The notes under the pieces: generated by a model
Database searches by the model: none
Told to the model about the DNA's origin: nothing
What the model saw: the letters and a program-made list of their open reading frames with translations, nothing else
Assembly (NCBI RefSeq): GCF_014211915.1
Contig: NZ_CP060040.1
Span: 124,001-188,000 of the forward strand
Direction of reading: 5' to 3'
Length of the DNA: 64,000 bases
Origin: Burkholderia cenocepacia
GTDB taxonomy: Bacteria; Pseudomonadota; Gammaproteobacteria; Burkholderiales; Burkholderiaceae
Program-made: the position numbers and the translations under genes
In this document: positions 9,798-18,850 of the stretch, in pieces
How positions within the stretch are numbered: the stretch's first letter is position 1
Layout: each line of letters begins with the position of its first letter

Positions 9798-10046
9798 ATG
9801 ATCGATCTTATACGTCTCGGCGACGCGACGGACCACGGCGGAGCAGTCATCACCGCGTCGAATTCGATGCACTTCGACGGCAGGCGCGTCGCCCGAAAAG
9901 GCGACGAAGTGTCGTGCCCGAAGCACGATATCCGCCCCAATCTCATCATCGAAGGCGACGACACGATGCTGGACGATGGCGTGCCGATCGCACGGCATGG
10001 CTATCGCGCGATGTGTGGATGCCGTCTGATTTCGAGTCTGGTGTGA
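9798..10046 (+). CDS. PAAR-domain spike-tip protein
   Basis: The 82-residue protein starts MIDLIRLGDATDHGG and contains the family-typical VARKGDEVSCPKH segment and a GVPIARHGYRAMCGCRLIS end. PAAR proteins cap the VgrG spike and can carry effectors; this one is a bare PAAR domain with no extension. ATG 9798 gives the standard PAAR N-terminus; an upstream in-frame ATG at 9756 would add residues unlike the family. It lies between the immunity genes and the core membrane-complex genes, completing a VgrG-effector-immunity-PAAR module. Confidence 0.9.
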   Translation: MIDLIRLGDATDHGGAVITASNSMHFDGRRVARKGDEVSCPKHDIRPNLIIEGDDTMLDDGVPIARHGYRAMCGCRLISSLV

Positions 10047-10056
10047 GAGGGCGTCG

Positions 10057-11271
10057 ATGCCGGTGGAACTTCCCGAACTCGACCCTCCCGACGTCCCGCC
10101 GAGGCCACCGCGCGCAAGCGTCTGGATCGGCTTGTTGGTCGTGGTCATGATCGTAGGCGCAGCCCTGGCTTTGTGGACATGGCCTAAAGGCGAGCCCTCC
10201 GATTCCGCCTGGTTTTGGGTGCGTGTATTCGGATTGCCCGCGTTGACGTGGTGCGCAATGTTCGGCCTGCGCCTGCACTACTACGACGAGCAGATGCAGC
10301 GGCGCCAGGCCGAACGCGATGTCCGCGCTGTCGAGCGGGAAAAGAAGCTGCGGTTTGCGCGCGAGCCGCTCGCTGTGCTGGCCTGCACGTATCTGATTGC
10401 GCCGGGCAGTACTGCGGTCGCCAGCAAGATTGCGGGCGGGAAGCTTGCGTTGAGTGCGCGCACGTCCGCTGCGGGCATCGCCGCGATTCGTCACACCGCA
10501 TTGGAACTGAACGAGAGCAAAGAAATGCCCGGGCGCTACCAGGCGTGTTTTAACGCATTGCTGGAACAAATTGCCGGTGCCGTGATGGCCGTGCCGACGA
10601 GGGTGCCGTTCAGTGTTCAATTGCTCTTGCCCGCCGATGCCGACCACGACGATCTCCTCGATACGTGGCATTCGTGCTGGGTTGCAAACAACCTTCGGCC
10701 GGCACCGGCGAAGCGGCTTTCCATTGAACAGGGCGTGATGATTGTCGATGAATGGCTGGACATCCGGGGTGGGCCCTCCCTCGAATGCGCGACGTTGTTC
10801 GTTTCCGTGCAACTGCACGACAACCCGCCACAGTCGAGCGCCGAGGCTGCGGTCGGCATGCTGCTTGCGTGGGCGCCGCTTGCCGAGCGATATGGCCTGA
10901 CGGCCCGTGCGCTCCTCCATCGGCCGGTGGAAATGGGCGCGTCCGGACTGGATGCAGCGCTGTCCGAGGTATTGCTCTGGGGTGAAACGACCGCGGCCGA
11001 AATCAACGACCTCTGGCAGGCCGGCGTGCCCGGTCGGGACCAGCGGGCATTGCTTCAGGCCGCCTCGGACGCGAAGCTGGGTGTTTCGCAAACGGCAGGA
11101 CTGTCGGGTGTGCACGACGTCGATCTGGCTATCGGCCATTCCGGCGTGAGCGCGGGCTGGCTCGATCTCGCGCTCGGAATCGAGCACGCGATACAAACCG
11201 GCGCCCCTCAACTCATGGCATGGCACGAAGGTGCGCTGCGATTCGCGGTCGCCCGTATTCCACGCGCATAA
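10057..11271 (+). CDS. Uncharacterised T6SS-associated inner-membrane protein
   Basis: I do not recognise a named domain. The 404-residue protein has a proline-rich N-terminus, two predicted membrane segments (about residues 23-43 and 54-71), then a charged helix (RRQAERDVRAVEREKK) and a long soluble part with no obvious catalytic motif. It starts 10 bases after the PAAR stop behind a GAGAGGGCG ribosome binding site and ends 20 bases before tssM, so it is embedded in the T6SS operon. A similar two-TM protein beside tssM occurs, as I recall, in enterobacterial-type T6SS clusters. A role as effector adaptor (Tla3-like) or as a membrane-complex accessory is possible but unproven. Confidence 0.75.
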   Translation: MPVELPELDPPDVPPRPPRASVWIGLLVVVMIVGAALALWTWPKGEPSDSAWFWVRVFGLPALTWCAMFGLRLHYYDEQMQRRQAERDVRAVEREKKLRFAREPLAVLACTYLIAPGSTAVASKIAGGKLALSARTSAAGIAAIRHTALELNESKEMPGRYQACFNALLEQIAGAVMAVPTRVPFSVQLLLPADADHDDLLDTWHSCWVANNLRPAPAKRLSIEQGVMIVDEWLDIRGGPSLECATLFVSVQLHDNPPQSSAEAAVGMLLAWAPLAERYGLTARALLHRPVEMGASGLDAALSEVLLWGETTAAEINDLWQAGVPGRDQRALLQAASDAKLGVSQTAGLSGVHDVDLAIGHSGVSAGWLDLALGIEHAIQTGAPQLMAWHEGALRFAVARIPRA

Positions 11272-11291
11272 ATAGCAACGGTAGCTTACGC

Positions 11292-14200
11292 ATGTTCATT
11301 CGCAAGATTCTGGGGTACTGGATTCTCGTACCGGCGATCACCGGGTTCATCGCGCTCCTCGTGTACTTCAAGGGAGCGGATCTTCATCCGTTGCCGTCTT
11401 ACCGTGTCGGCGTCGTCGTCTTGATCGGCCTGGTTGTGCTGTTGGCGCGGGCTCCGCTAACCTGGGCGTGGAGACTGGTCGCACGGCAAGCGTCCGACCG
11501 GTCGGCGAACCGGCATGATCGCGACCCGGCTGCCCGGGTCGGCGCGGAACGTACCGAAGCGTCGGCGGATCTCGGGTCGTATCGCGCCCGGAGCCTTCGG
11601 GAGTCCTTGCGTGATCGCCACGGCTGGCGTTGGCGCTACCGGGATCGCTGGGTACTCGTGGCCGGGGACGAACCGATCGTCAATCGCCTGGCGCCAGGTC
11701 TCTCGGATGCCGGGTATGTCGTCCGTGGCGACACGGTGTTGCTGTATGCCAGACAAAGCGGCAATGCGCTCGATACCAGCTGGCTCGACCAAATCCGCCG
11801 CCTGCGCCGCCGTCGCCCGATCGATGCAATCGTCGCCGTGACGCGTAACCGCAGCTCGGCCCATGCGCCGTTCGACGCCGACACGCTCTCGCAGCGGCTC
11901 GCCCGTCACGCGCGCGCGCTGCGCTGGGCCGCACCCGCGTATCTGCTCAACGTCACCGACTTCGGCGACGAAACGTCGAGTCCCGACGAGGCGATCGGCT
12001 TCACGTGGGCGAACGCGCGCGTCAAGGCCGACGAGATCGACGCGTCGTTGCACGACCTCGCTTTCAACCTCGCGGACGCCGGCGTCGTCCGTTTGACGAA
12101 GAACGCTCGCGACCGCTATCCCGCCGAGCTGTCGCGGCATATTTCCGATCTGCGCGGCGCCTTGTCGGGACTGGTGCTGCAAACCGCCCGGTCCCGCGTC
12201 TGGCGGCATGCGGTTCACGGCCTGCTGTTCGCCCCGCTGTTCAAGGAGCGAGAGCTGACGCCGCCGGCGTCCGGCAACGCGGATGACGACGCTTCACCGC
12301 TCGGCCCGCAACACCGGACCATCTGGCAGATGGTCGCCGAGCACAGCCACAAGATCCACGGCCGCCGGGTCGGCTTCTCGCTGTCGACGACGGCCGCATG
12401 GCTGGCCACGACCCTGATTGGTTTGTGGATCGTCGGCACGATGGTGTCGGGCTTCACGAACCGCGCGACGATTCAGGCCGCCGGCGATACGCTCACGAAA
12501 CTGGCGGGCGCGCAGGACCGCACCCAGGCGATGCTGACGCTGGACAGTCTCGACAAGCAGATCGACACGCTCGAAGCGCATCGACGCGACGGCGCACCCT
12601 GGTCGACCCGCTTCGGCCTGAACCGGGACGGCGCGCTGCTCGACGCGCTGTGGCCCGGCTATGCCCACGCCGCGAGCCGCATCCTCGTCGCTCCCATTCG
12701 GCAGAAGCTCGAGGAACGTCTGCACGAGCTCGGGTCCCTGTCGGACGCGGAAATCGCCAGCGGCGGCAACACCCGGGTACAGGCCGCCTACGACACCCTC
12801 AAGGCCTACCTGATGCTCGCGAAGCCCGAGCGTGCGGTCGCGGCATTCCTGACGCCGCAACTCGTCGCAACGGCGGCGCCCGCGCGACCGCTCAACTCGC
12901 CGTTGCCGTCGGGCGCCTGGGAGGACCTGCGCCAGCACACGCTCGCCTTCTTTGCGAGCCATCTTGGCCGCGGTGTGTTGCCGGCGGTCGCCCCGAATCC
13001 CGGCCTCGTCGCCGCGACCCGCCAGACGGTCATTGGCGTGCGCGGCATCCAGAACTCGACCGACGCCGTGTACCAGCAGATCCTCGACGACGCGAAGGCC
13101 AAATATCCGCCCGTGTCGCTCGCGACACTGCTCGGCGACACCACGAGCCGCGGCCTGTTCAACACGGCGGCCACCGTGCCGGGCGTGTTCACGCGCGCCG
13201 CATGGGACGAACGCATCGCGAAGGCGATCGACGAAGCGAGCGAGCGGCACGATGCGGCAGGCGACTGGGTACTCTCCGACGTGAAGGCGGACAACCAGGC
13301 TTCATCGACGCTGAAAGCCGACCTGCGCCAACGCTATTTCGACGATTACGCGCGTGCCTGGGCGCTGTTCCTGAACAGCGTGCGCTGGCAACCCGCCGCG
13401 ACGCTGTCGGCCACGGCCGACCAGCTGACGTTGCTCGGCGACCCGCAACGCTCGCCGCTCGTCGCGCTGATGAATGCGATCGTCTATCAGGCGAGCACGG
13501 GCGGGAATGTGCAGTCGCTTGCGGACGATCTGATCAACAAGGCGCAGCAACTGGTCGGTGCGAACGAGCAGGACCCGTCGAAGCAGGCCCCGCCGCCGCT
13601 TGCGCCGCTCGCCGCTGCCTTCGGCCCGATCCTGCGCCTGACCGGTAGCGATCTCGTTTCCGCCGCCCCCGCCAACGGCAAAGCCGCCGCGCAGCTTGCC
13701 GCCACGGGCGACCTCAGCCTTGCGCGCTACCTCGAGCGGGTCACGGCCATGCGCCTGAAGGCGTCGCAGATCGCTTCCGGTGTCGATCCGGACGCGATGG
13801 CACGTCTGGCTGCGCAGTCGGTGCTGCAGGGCAAGACATCCGACATCGCCGACAGCCGCGACTACGCGAGCCGGCTGGCCGCGAGCCTCGGCGAGCAATG
13901 GTCGGGTTTCGGCGAACTGTTCCGCGCGCCGTTCGACCAGTCCTGGCAGGTCGTCGTGCGGCCGGCGGCCGCGAGCCTGAACGAGATCTGGCGCACCGCG
14001 ATCGTGGCCGACTGGAACAAGGCGTTCGGCGGCCGCTATCCGTTCGCCGATTCCGACAACGACGCGTCGCTGCCGGAAATGGCGCGCTTCATGCGCCCGG
14101 ACAACGGCGTGATCACGCAGTTCGTCGCGACGCAGCTGGCCGGCGTCGTCGAACGGCAGGGCGACCGTTGGGTGGCGGCGCAGGGCGCCGACCACGGCGC

Positions 14201-16538
14201 GCTGACGATCGATCCGGGCTTCCTCGCCAGCCTGAACAAGCTCACGCGCGTCTCGACGGTGCTGTTCCCGTCCGGCGACGCGCGTGTGCGCTACGAGTTG
14301 CAGGCGGCGCCGACGCCGGGTGTCACCGACATGCGGTTCGTATTGTCCGGGCGTGAACTGCACTACTTCAACCAGAAGCAGGAGTGGACGCCGTTCGAGT
14401 GGCCGGGCCAGTCGCTGGAAAACCTGTCGCGCATCGAATGGCAGACGGAGCAGGGCGGCTTGCGTACCGCGCTGGATGCGCAGGGCCGGTTCGGCCTGAT
14501 CCGGCTGCTCGAGCGCGCGAAGGTGGCGCAGCAGGACGGTGCGCGCTATCTGCTGACGTGGACGCCCGATACGAGCCAGGGGATTCCGCTGAAGGTGCAG
14601 TTGCGCAGCGAGGCGGGCGCGGGGCCGCTGGACGTGCTGCAGTTGCGCAACTTTGCATTGCCGACGCGGGTTTTCGTGACGAGCGCGGCAAGCGGTGGTC
14701 CCAGGCTCTCCACCGTGAATCCGCCGCCATTGCCGCCGTCGGCGATCGCGGCGGCGAAACATGCCGCGACGCCGTTGCCGCCGGGACTGCCTGACGGATT
14801 GACGGTATCGGATGAAACGCCGCCGGCTGCTGCGGCAAACGCGGTCGATCGACCCGCCGCACGCGGTGCCGCCATGGGCAGCGCGTCATCCGGGCATGTA
14901 CCGCCGCGGGCCACCGCATCGCTGGCGACAACGTCCGCGTCCGCGGAGTCCCGATCCGCGCCGTTAAATTTCGTCAAAACGCTCGTCGGCGGAAATCGCG
15001 ACGCGTCGCTCACAAAGGTGCGTGGCGACACGTGGGATGCTTGGCTGCAACCGCTCGCGGGCGATTCCGGTGTCGGTCGCGACCCCGGCTACGAGGACGC
15101 GTTCTTCGAATTGCGGGATGAAACGCAAAAGCTGTCCGGCATCGATGATGGGCTGATCGTTCGCTCCTGCGAGCAACTGATCAAGGAAACCGGCAAGGAT
15201 CTGCGTCTGGCGGGCTACTTCGCATTCGCTCGACTTCGGCAAGACGGCCCCGCCGGCTTCGCGGACGGGCTCGAGTTGGCGGCCACGCTCGTCGACCGAT
15301 TCGGCGAGGCGATGCTGCCCGCGCGCGCCGAGGCGAAGAAGGGCGCGCTCGAGATGCTGGCGACCACCCGCATGATCGAGCTGCTGGACAGTCGCGGCGA
15401 ATTCGCGCCCGCCGATCTCGAACGCTCGCTTGCCGCGCTCGACGTGCTGGTGGCCGGCACGAGCGCGTGGCCGGAAGCGGCGCGCCCGAACCTGCAGCCG
15501 CTGATCGCCCGTTTCGCGCGCAAAGACGAACCGACTCGTGGGAGCGAACCCGAGATCGCCATGCCGTCCTCGTCGGCGGCCGCATCCGGTACGCCGGGCG
15601 CGATTGCTTCCACGCGCGATCTGCTGGATCAGGCGCGCGCGATGGCGGTGTGGCTTCGCGATCAGGAAAACGGCTATCTGCCGTCGGTGCGGATCGTGCG
15701 CAGCGCCCGCTGGGACACGCTGCACGAGGTGCCGCCGGCGGACGCGGCATCGCATACGCGCCTCGTGCCGCCGCGCGGGGAATTGCGCCAGCAGATGAAG
15801 CGGCTCGTACTGCAGAAGCAGTGGCACGAACTGCTCGAACGCGTCGAAGGCGCGTTCATGGAAGGCGCCAATCACTTGTGGTTCGACCTGCAGTACTTCC
15901 AGCATGTCGCACTCGACCACGTCGGCGCGCCGTATCACACATGGCGCGAACTGCTGCGCGCGGATTTCGCGTTGTTCCTCGAACGCTTGCCGGGCATCGA
16001 GCGGCTGGCGTTCAACGACGGCACGCCGTTCGCCGACGATACGACGCTCGAATGGATCGCGCGGCACGCGGTCGTACGCGACCTCGAAGCGGGCGAAGCC
16101 GTTGCGCCGCTGCCCGTGTCGGCCGGGAGCGTTGGCGATATCGCCGGCGACTGGCCGGAAATCGAGGCGCAGGCGCGCGACGTGGCCGCGCGCGAAGGCA
16201 TCGAAGCCGCATTCGCGTGGCTCGAAGCGCTGCCGGGCATGAGGACCGATCGTCACCGCTATCTGCAACGGCTGGTGATGGCGCGTCTCGCCGATCACGC
16301 GGGGCGTCCCGATACGGCGCTCGCGCTGCTTGCCGAGCTCGACACGTCATCCCGGTCGCTGCCGCTGATGCGCTGGGAGCCTGCGCTGGCGTTCGAGGTC
16401 AAGCAGCAACTGGTCCGTTCGTTGAAAGCGATGAGCAACCGCAAGGACGCCGACAAACCGGCGCTTGCACGCCGCATCGGCGAATTGCGGGCGGAACTGA
16501 CAGCGCTGGACCCGTCCCGGGCTATCACGCTCTCATGA
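11292..16538 (+). CDS. tssM: TssM-TssA fusion: T6SS membrane-complex protein joined to baseplate/cap protein
   Basis: One uninterrupted frame of 1748 residues. Residues 1 to about 1133 are TssM/IcmF: two N-terminal membrane segments (about 9-30 and 37-55), a cytoplasmic region, a third membrane helix near 369-390 and a long periplasmic part ending in the TssM C-terminal domain. The usual Walker A site is not present; the corresponding segment reads WVLVAGDEPIVNRLAP. A low-complexity Ala/Pro linker (about 1140-1230) leads to an ImpA-type TssA N-terminal domain (W1248, then PLAGDSGVGRDPGYED) and a VasL-like C-terminal region to 1748. TssA is normally a separate protein that organises baseplate and sheath. 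The start at 11292 gives MFIRKILGYW; M1195 in the linker could allow separate TssA translation. Confidence 0.9.
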   Translation: MFIRKILGYWILVPAITGFIALLVYFKGADLHPLPSYRVGVVVLIGLVVLLARAPLTWAWRLVARQASDRSANRHDRDPAARVGAERTEASADLGSYRARSLRESLRDRHGWRWRYRDRWVLVAGDEPIVNRLAPGLSDAGYVVRGDTVLLYARQSGNALDTSWLDQIRRLRRRRPIDAIVAVTRNRSSAHAPFDADTLSQRLARHARALRWAAPAYLLNVTDFGDETSSPDEAIGFTWANARVKADEIDASLHDLAFNLADAGVVRLTKNARDRYPAELSRHISDLRGALSGLVLQTARSRVWRHAVHGLLFAPLFKERELTPPASGNADDDASPLGPQHRTIWQMVAEHSHKIHGRRVGFSLSTTAAWLATTLIGLWIVGTMVSGFTNRATIQAAGDTLTKLAGAQDRTQAMLTLDSLDKQIDTLEAHRRDGAPWSTRFGLNRDGALLDALWPGYAHAASRILVAPIRQKLEERLHELGSLSDAEIASGGNTRVQAAYDTLKAYLMLAKPERAVAAFLTPQLVATAAPARPLNSPLPSGAWEDLRQHTLAFFASHLGRGVLPAVAPNPGLVAATRQTVIGVRGIQNSTDAVYQQILDDAKAKYPPVSLATLLGDTTSRGLFNTAATVPGVFTRAAWDERIAKAIDEASERHDAAGDWVLSDVKADNQASSTLKADLRQRYFDDYARAWALFLNSVRWQPAATLSATADQLTLLGDPQRSPLVALMNAIVYQASTGGNVQSLADDLINKAQQLVGANEQDPSKQAPPPLAPLAAAFGPILRLTGSDLVSAAPANGKAAAQLAATGDLSLARYLERVTAMRLKASQIASGVDPDAMARLAAQSVLQGKTSDIADSRDYASRLAASLGEQWSGFGELFRAPFDQSWQVVVRPAAASLNEIWRTAIVADWNKAFGGRYPFADSDNDASLPEMARFMRPDNGVITQFVATQLAGVVERQGDRWVAAQGADHGALTIDPGFLASLNKLTRVSTVLFPSGDARVRYELQAAPTPGVTDMRFVLSGRELHYFNQKQEWTPFEWPGQSLENLSRIEWQTEQGGLRTALDAQGRFGLIRLLERAKVAQQDGARYLLTWTPDTSQGIPLKVQLRSEAGAGPLDVLQLRNFALPTRVFVTSAASGGPRLSTVNPPPLPPSAIAAAKHAATPLPPGLPDGLTVSDETPPAAAANAVDRPAARGAAMGSASSGHVPPRATASLATTSASAESRSAPLNFVKTLVGGNRDASLTKVRGDTWDAWLQPLAGDSGVGRDPGYEDAFFELRDETQKLSGIDDGLIVRSCEQLIKETGKDLRLAGYFAFARLRQDGPAGFADGLELAATLVDRFGEAMLPARAEAKKGALEMLATTRMIELLDSRGEFAPADLERSLAALDVLVAGTSAWPEAARPNLQPLIARFARKDEPTRGSEPEIAMPSSSAAASGTPGAIASTRDLLDQARAMAVWLRDQENGYLPSVRIVRSARWDTLHEVPPADAASHTRLVPPRGELRQQMKRLVLQKQWHELLERVEGAFMEGANHLWFDLQYFQHVALDHVGAPYHTWRELLRADFALFLERLPGIERLAFNDGTPFADDTTLEWIARHAVVRDLEAGEAVAPLPVSAGSVGDIAGDWPEIEAQARDVAAREGIEAAFAWLEALPGMRTDRHRYLQRLVMARLADHAGRPDTALALLAELDTSSRSLPLMRWEPALAFEVKQQLVRSLKAMSNRKDADKPALARRIGELRAELTALDPSRAITLS

Positions 16539-16606
16539 AGTGCTTGACTTGGGAAGTCGACGCGCGAGAAAGCACTCCCTTACGGGAGCACACGACCTGA
16601 AGGTCG
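16539..16606 (+). other. Cluster of short hairpins between tssM-A and the DUF805 gene
   Basis: Starting at the tssM-A stop codon, the spacer can fold into GACTT-GGG-AAGTC (16546-16558) inside an outer AGTGCTT/AAGCACT stem (16539-16545 with 16570-16576), then CTCCC-TTAC-GGGAG (16575-16588) and CGACC-TGAA-GGTCG (16593-16606). There is no T run, so a simple intrinsic terminator is unlikely. The last two hairpins share a 5-bp stem and 4-base loop design. This may be a processing or stability element, or the edge of a transferred segment. Confidence 0.5.
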
Positions 16607-16626
16607 CACTATTGGAGGTAATACAC

Positions 16627-16995
16627 GTGATTGAATGGATTAAAAGGCGATCTACCCCTCGGGGGCGGGCCACTCGGCGCGAATATGCGGCAACCATGTT
16701 TGCAATCGCATTCATGCTTTTCGTAATCAAGATATTCAGGCTGAATTGGCTCGGTTATGAATTCCTGCCGAACTTTATCGGATTCACGGCCATTTGCTTT
16801 GTGATCTGGGTTGGAGTCGCAACGCAGGTCCGTCGACTGCATGACGCCGGTTTGAGCGGAAACTGGGCATGGCCAATTTTCTTCGTCCCGTTTGGCGCAG
16901 TAGTCGGCATGGTGTTTTCATTGATTGCGAAGCCAGATCAATTTAAAAAGAGTTCTATGGTCCAGAGTCACGTGGCAACAAATCCGCGTGAGTGA
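16627..16995 (+). CDS. DUF805 small membrane protein
   Basis: The 122-residue protein carries the DUF805 pattern: an N-terminal RSTPRGRATRREYAATM, hydrophobic helices, and a RRLHDAGLSGNWAW motif near residue 80. The best start is GTG 16627, eight bases after a GGAGG sequence, giving VIEWIKRRS. The 5-prime part of the gene is clearly less GC-rich than neighbouring tss genes. It sits between tssM-A and tssF, where no core T6SS gene is missing, so it looks like an inserted passenger. DUF805 proteins have no established function; a role in the secretion system or as a membrane immunity factor is only a guess. Confidence 0.8.
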   Translation: MIEWIKRRSTPRGRATRREYAATMFAIAFMLFVIKIFRLNWLGYEFLPNFIGFTAICFVIWVGVATQVRRLHDAGLSGNWAWPIFFVPFGAVVGMVFSLIAKPDQFKKSSMVQSHVATNPRE

Positions 16996-17035
16996 TGATC
17001 GGATGGCGACGTTATCGAGTTTATTGCGAGTAAAG

Positions 17036-18850
17036 ATGGAAAAAGACGACCCGATCCTGCGCTATTACGAAGCGGAGATGCGCTATCTGCGCGAGTCCGG
17101 CAAGGAATTCGCGAAGGCGCATCCCGACCGCGCGCGCCTGCTCAACCTCGATCGCGTCGGCGATCGCGATCCCTACGTCGAGCGGCTGTTCGAAGGCTTC
17201 GCGTTCCTGACCGGCCGGCTTCGGCAGAAGCTCGACGACGAACTGCCGGAACTCACCGAAGGGCTCGTCAGCCTGCTGTGGCCGCACTATCTGCGGATGA
17301 TCCCGTCGCTGGCGGTGGTCGAGCTGATCCCGCTCGCGGAAAAACTGCAGAAGACCGAAGTGGTGCCGGCCGGCGTGCCCGTGCGTTCCGCGCCGATTGC
17401 CGTGCCGCCTGCGGCCGGCGCCGAAGGCACGACACCGAAAACCGTGCAGTGCCTGTACCGGACCACGCAGGCTGTCACGCTGCAGCCGCTCTCGATCACG
17501 CATGCAGGGCCGACCGTGCGGCATGACGGCCGTTCCGTGATCCGGCTCGGTTTCGCGCTTCATGGATCGGCGCTGCGCAACGAAACGGATCTGTCGCGGG
17601 TGCGCCTGCACCTGAACGCGGACCTGCCGACCGCGTTCGCGATGCATCTCGCGCTCACACGACAGGTGGACGCGGTCCACTGGCGGATACCGGAAATCCG
17701 CGACGGCGAAGCGGTGCCGCTCGCCGGCGTGACGATCGAGCCAGCCGGCTTCTCGACCGAGGAGCGGCTGTGGCCGAAGCCCGACGCGGCGTTCTCGGGC
17801 TACCAGCTGCTGCTCGAGTACTTCACGTTCCGCGAAAAATTCCTGTTCGTCGACCTGTGCGGACTGGACATCGCGAAACTGCCCGAAGGGTCGACCCGCT
17901 TCGAGCTGGAGCTCGTGCTGAAGCAGGCTTATCCGTCGGACCAGCGGTTCGGCGCCGAGAACGTGCGCCTTTTCTGCAGCCCGGTGATCAACCTGTTCGA
18001 GCTGGATGCGGAGCCGATCGAGATCGACCATCACGATACCGAATATCGCGTGGTGCCGGCCGGCCATCAGGGCGAGCACGTCGAAACCTATTCGGTCGAT
18101 GCGATCGCGACGTTCGATCACGACTCGGCCGAGCGTTACGAATACGTGCCGTTCGCGACGTTCCGGCACCGCGGCGGCATGCTGCGGCACGAGGCGCCGG
18201 AGCGTTATTTCCATACGCGTGTGCGGCCGGGTGTGTCGGGCCTGCACGAAACCTGGGTGATTCTCGGCGGTCACGCGTGGGAGACGATGGACACGCTGCC
18301 CGAGGAAAGCCTGTCGCTGCGCGTGACGGGCACGAACGGCCTGTTGCCGCGCAAGGGGCTGCGGGAAGCGAGTCTCGACGAGCTGGCGGCCAGCACGCCG
18401 AACGTCGCGGGCGTGCGCAATCTCGTGTCGCCGACGTTGCCGCTGTATCCGCCAACCGAAGACCGTTTCCAGTGGCGCGTGCTGTCGCACCTCGCGCCGA
18501 ACTTCCTGTCGATGATGAACGCAGAAGTGTTGCGCGGGGCGCTCGCGCTGTACGACTGGACCGACGACGAGCTGAACCGCCGGCGGCTGGCGGGCATTCT
18601 GTGGGTCTCACAGGAATTGCTCGAGGAAGTAACCGGTGGCTCGGTCGAGCGGGGCGTGCTGATCGAGGTGACGCTCGATTCGCATGCGTTCGCGGGCGAG
18701 GGTGACGTGATGCTGTTCGGCGAGTTGCTGCATCGCTTCTTCGCGCAATACGCAGAGATCAACCTGTTCACGAAGCTGTCGATCATCAGCCTGCCGTCGC
18801 AGGCCCGGACCGTGTGGCCGCGCAGCAAGGCGCAACGGGCGCCGCTATGA
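17036..18850 (+). CDS. tssF: T6SS baseplate protein TssF (ImpG/VasA)
   Basis: The product (604 residues from ATG 17036, MEKDDPILRYYEAEMRYLRE) matches TssF, a wedge component of the T6SS baseplate that works with TssG, TssE and TssK. The opening LRYYEAEMRYLRESGKEFAK and the PYVERLFEGFAFL segment are characteristic. A start at ATG 17003 would add 11 residues without a family counterpart; frames further upstream overlap the DUF805 gene. The stop overlaps the tssG ATG (ATGA), indicating translational coupling of the two baseplate genes. Confidence 0.93.
   Translation: MEKDDPILRYYEAEMRYLRESGKEFAKAHPDRARLLNLDRVGDRDPYVERLFEGFAFLTGRLRQKLDDELPELTEGLVSLLWPHYLRMIPSLAVVELIPLAEKLQKTEVVPAGVPVRSAPIAVPPAAGAEGTTPKTVQCLYRTTQAVTLQPLSITHAGPTVRHDGRSVIRLGFALHGSALRNETDLSRVRLHLNADLPTAFAMHLALTRQVDAVHWRIPEIRDGEAVPLAGVTIEPAGFSTEERLWPKPDAAFSGYQLLLEYFTFREKFLFVDLCGLDIAKLPEGSTRFELELVLKQAYPSDQRFGAENVRLFCSPVINLFELDAEPIEIDHHDTEYRVVPAGHQGEHVETYSVDAIATFDHDSAERYEYVPFATFRHRGGMLRHEAPERYFHTRVRPGVSGLHETWVILGGHAWETMDTLPEESLSLRVTGTNGLLPRKGLREASLDELAASTPNVAGVRNLVSPTLPLYPPTEDRFQWRVLSHLAPNFLSMMNAEVLRGALALYDWTDDELNRRRLAGILWVSQELLEEVTGGSVERGVLIEVTLDSHAFAGEGDVMLFGELLHRFFAQYAEINLFTKLSIISLPSQARTVWPRSKAQRAPL

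Noticed and set aside
9616..9801. Small + strand frame between the second Sel1 gene and PAAR
   Set aside because: It overlaps the Sel1 end, no family is recognised, and the sequence has no ribosome binding site of note.
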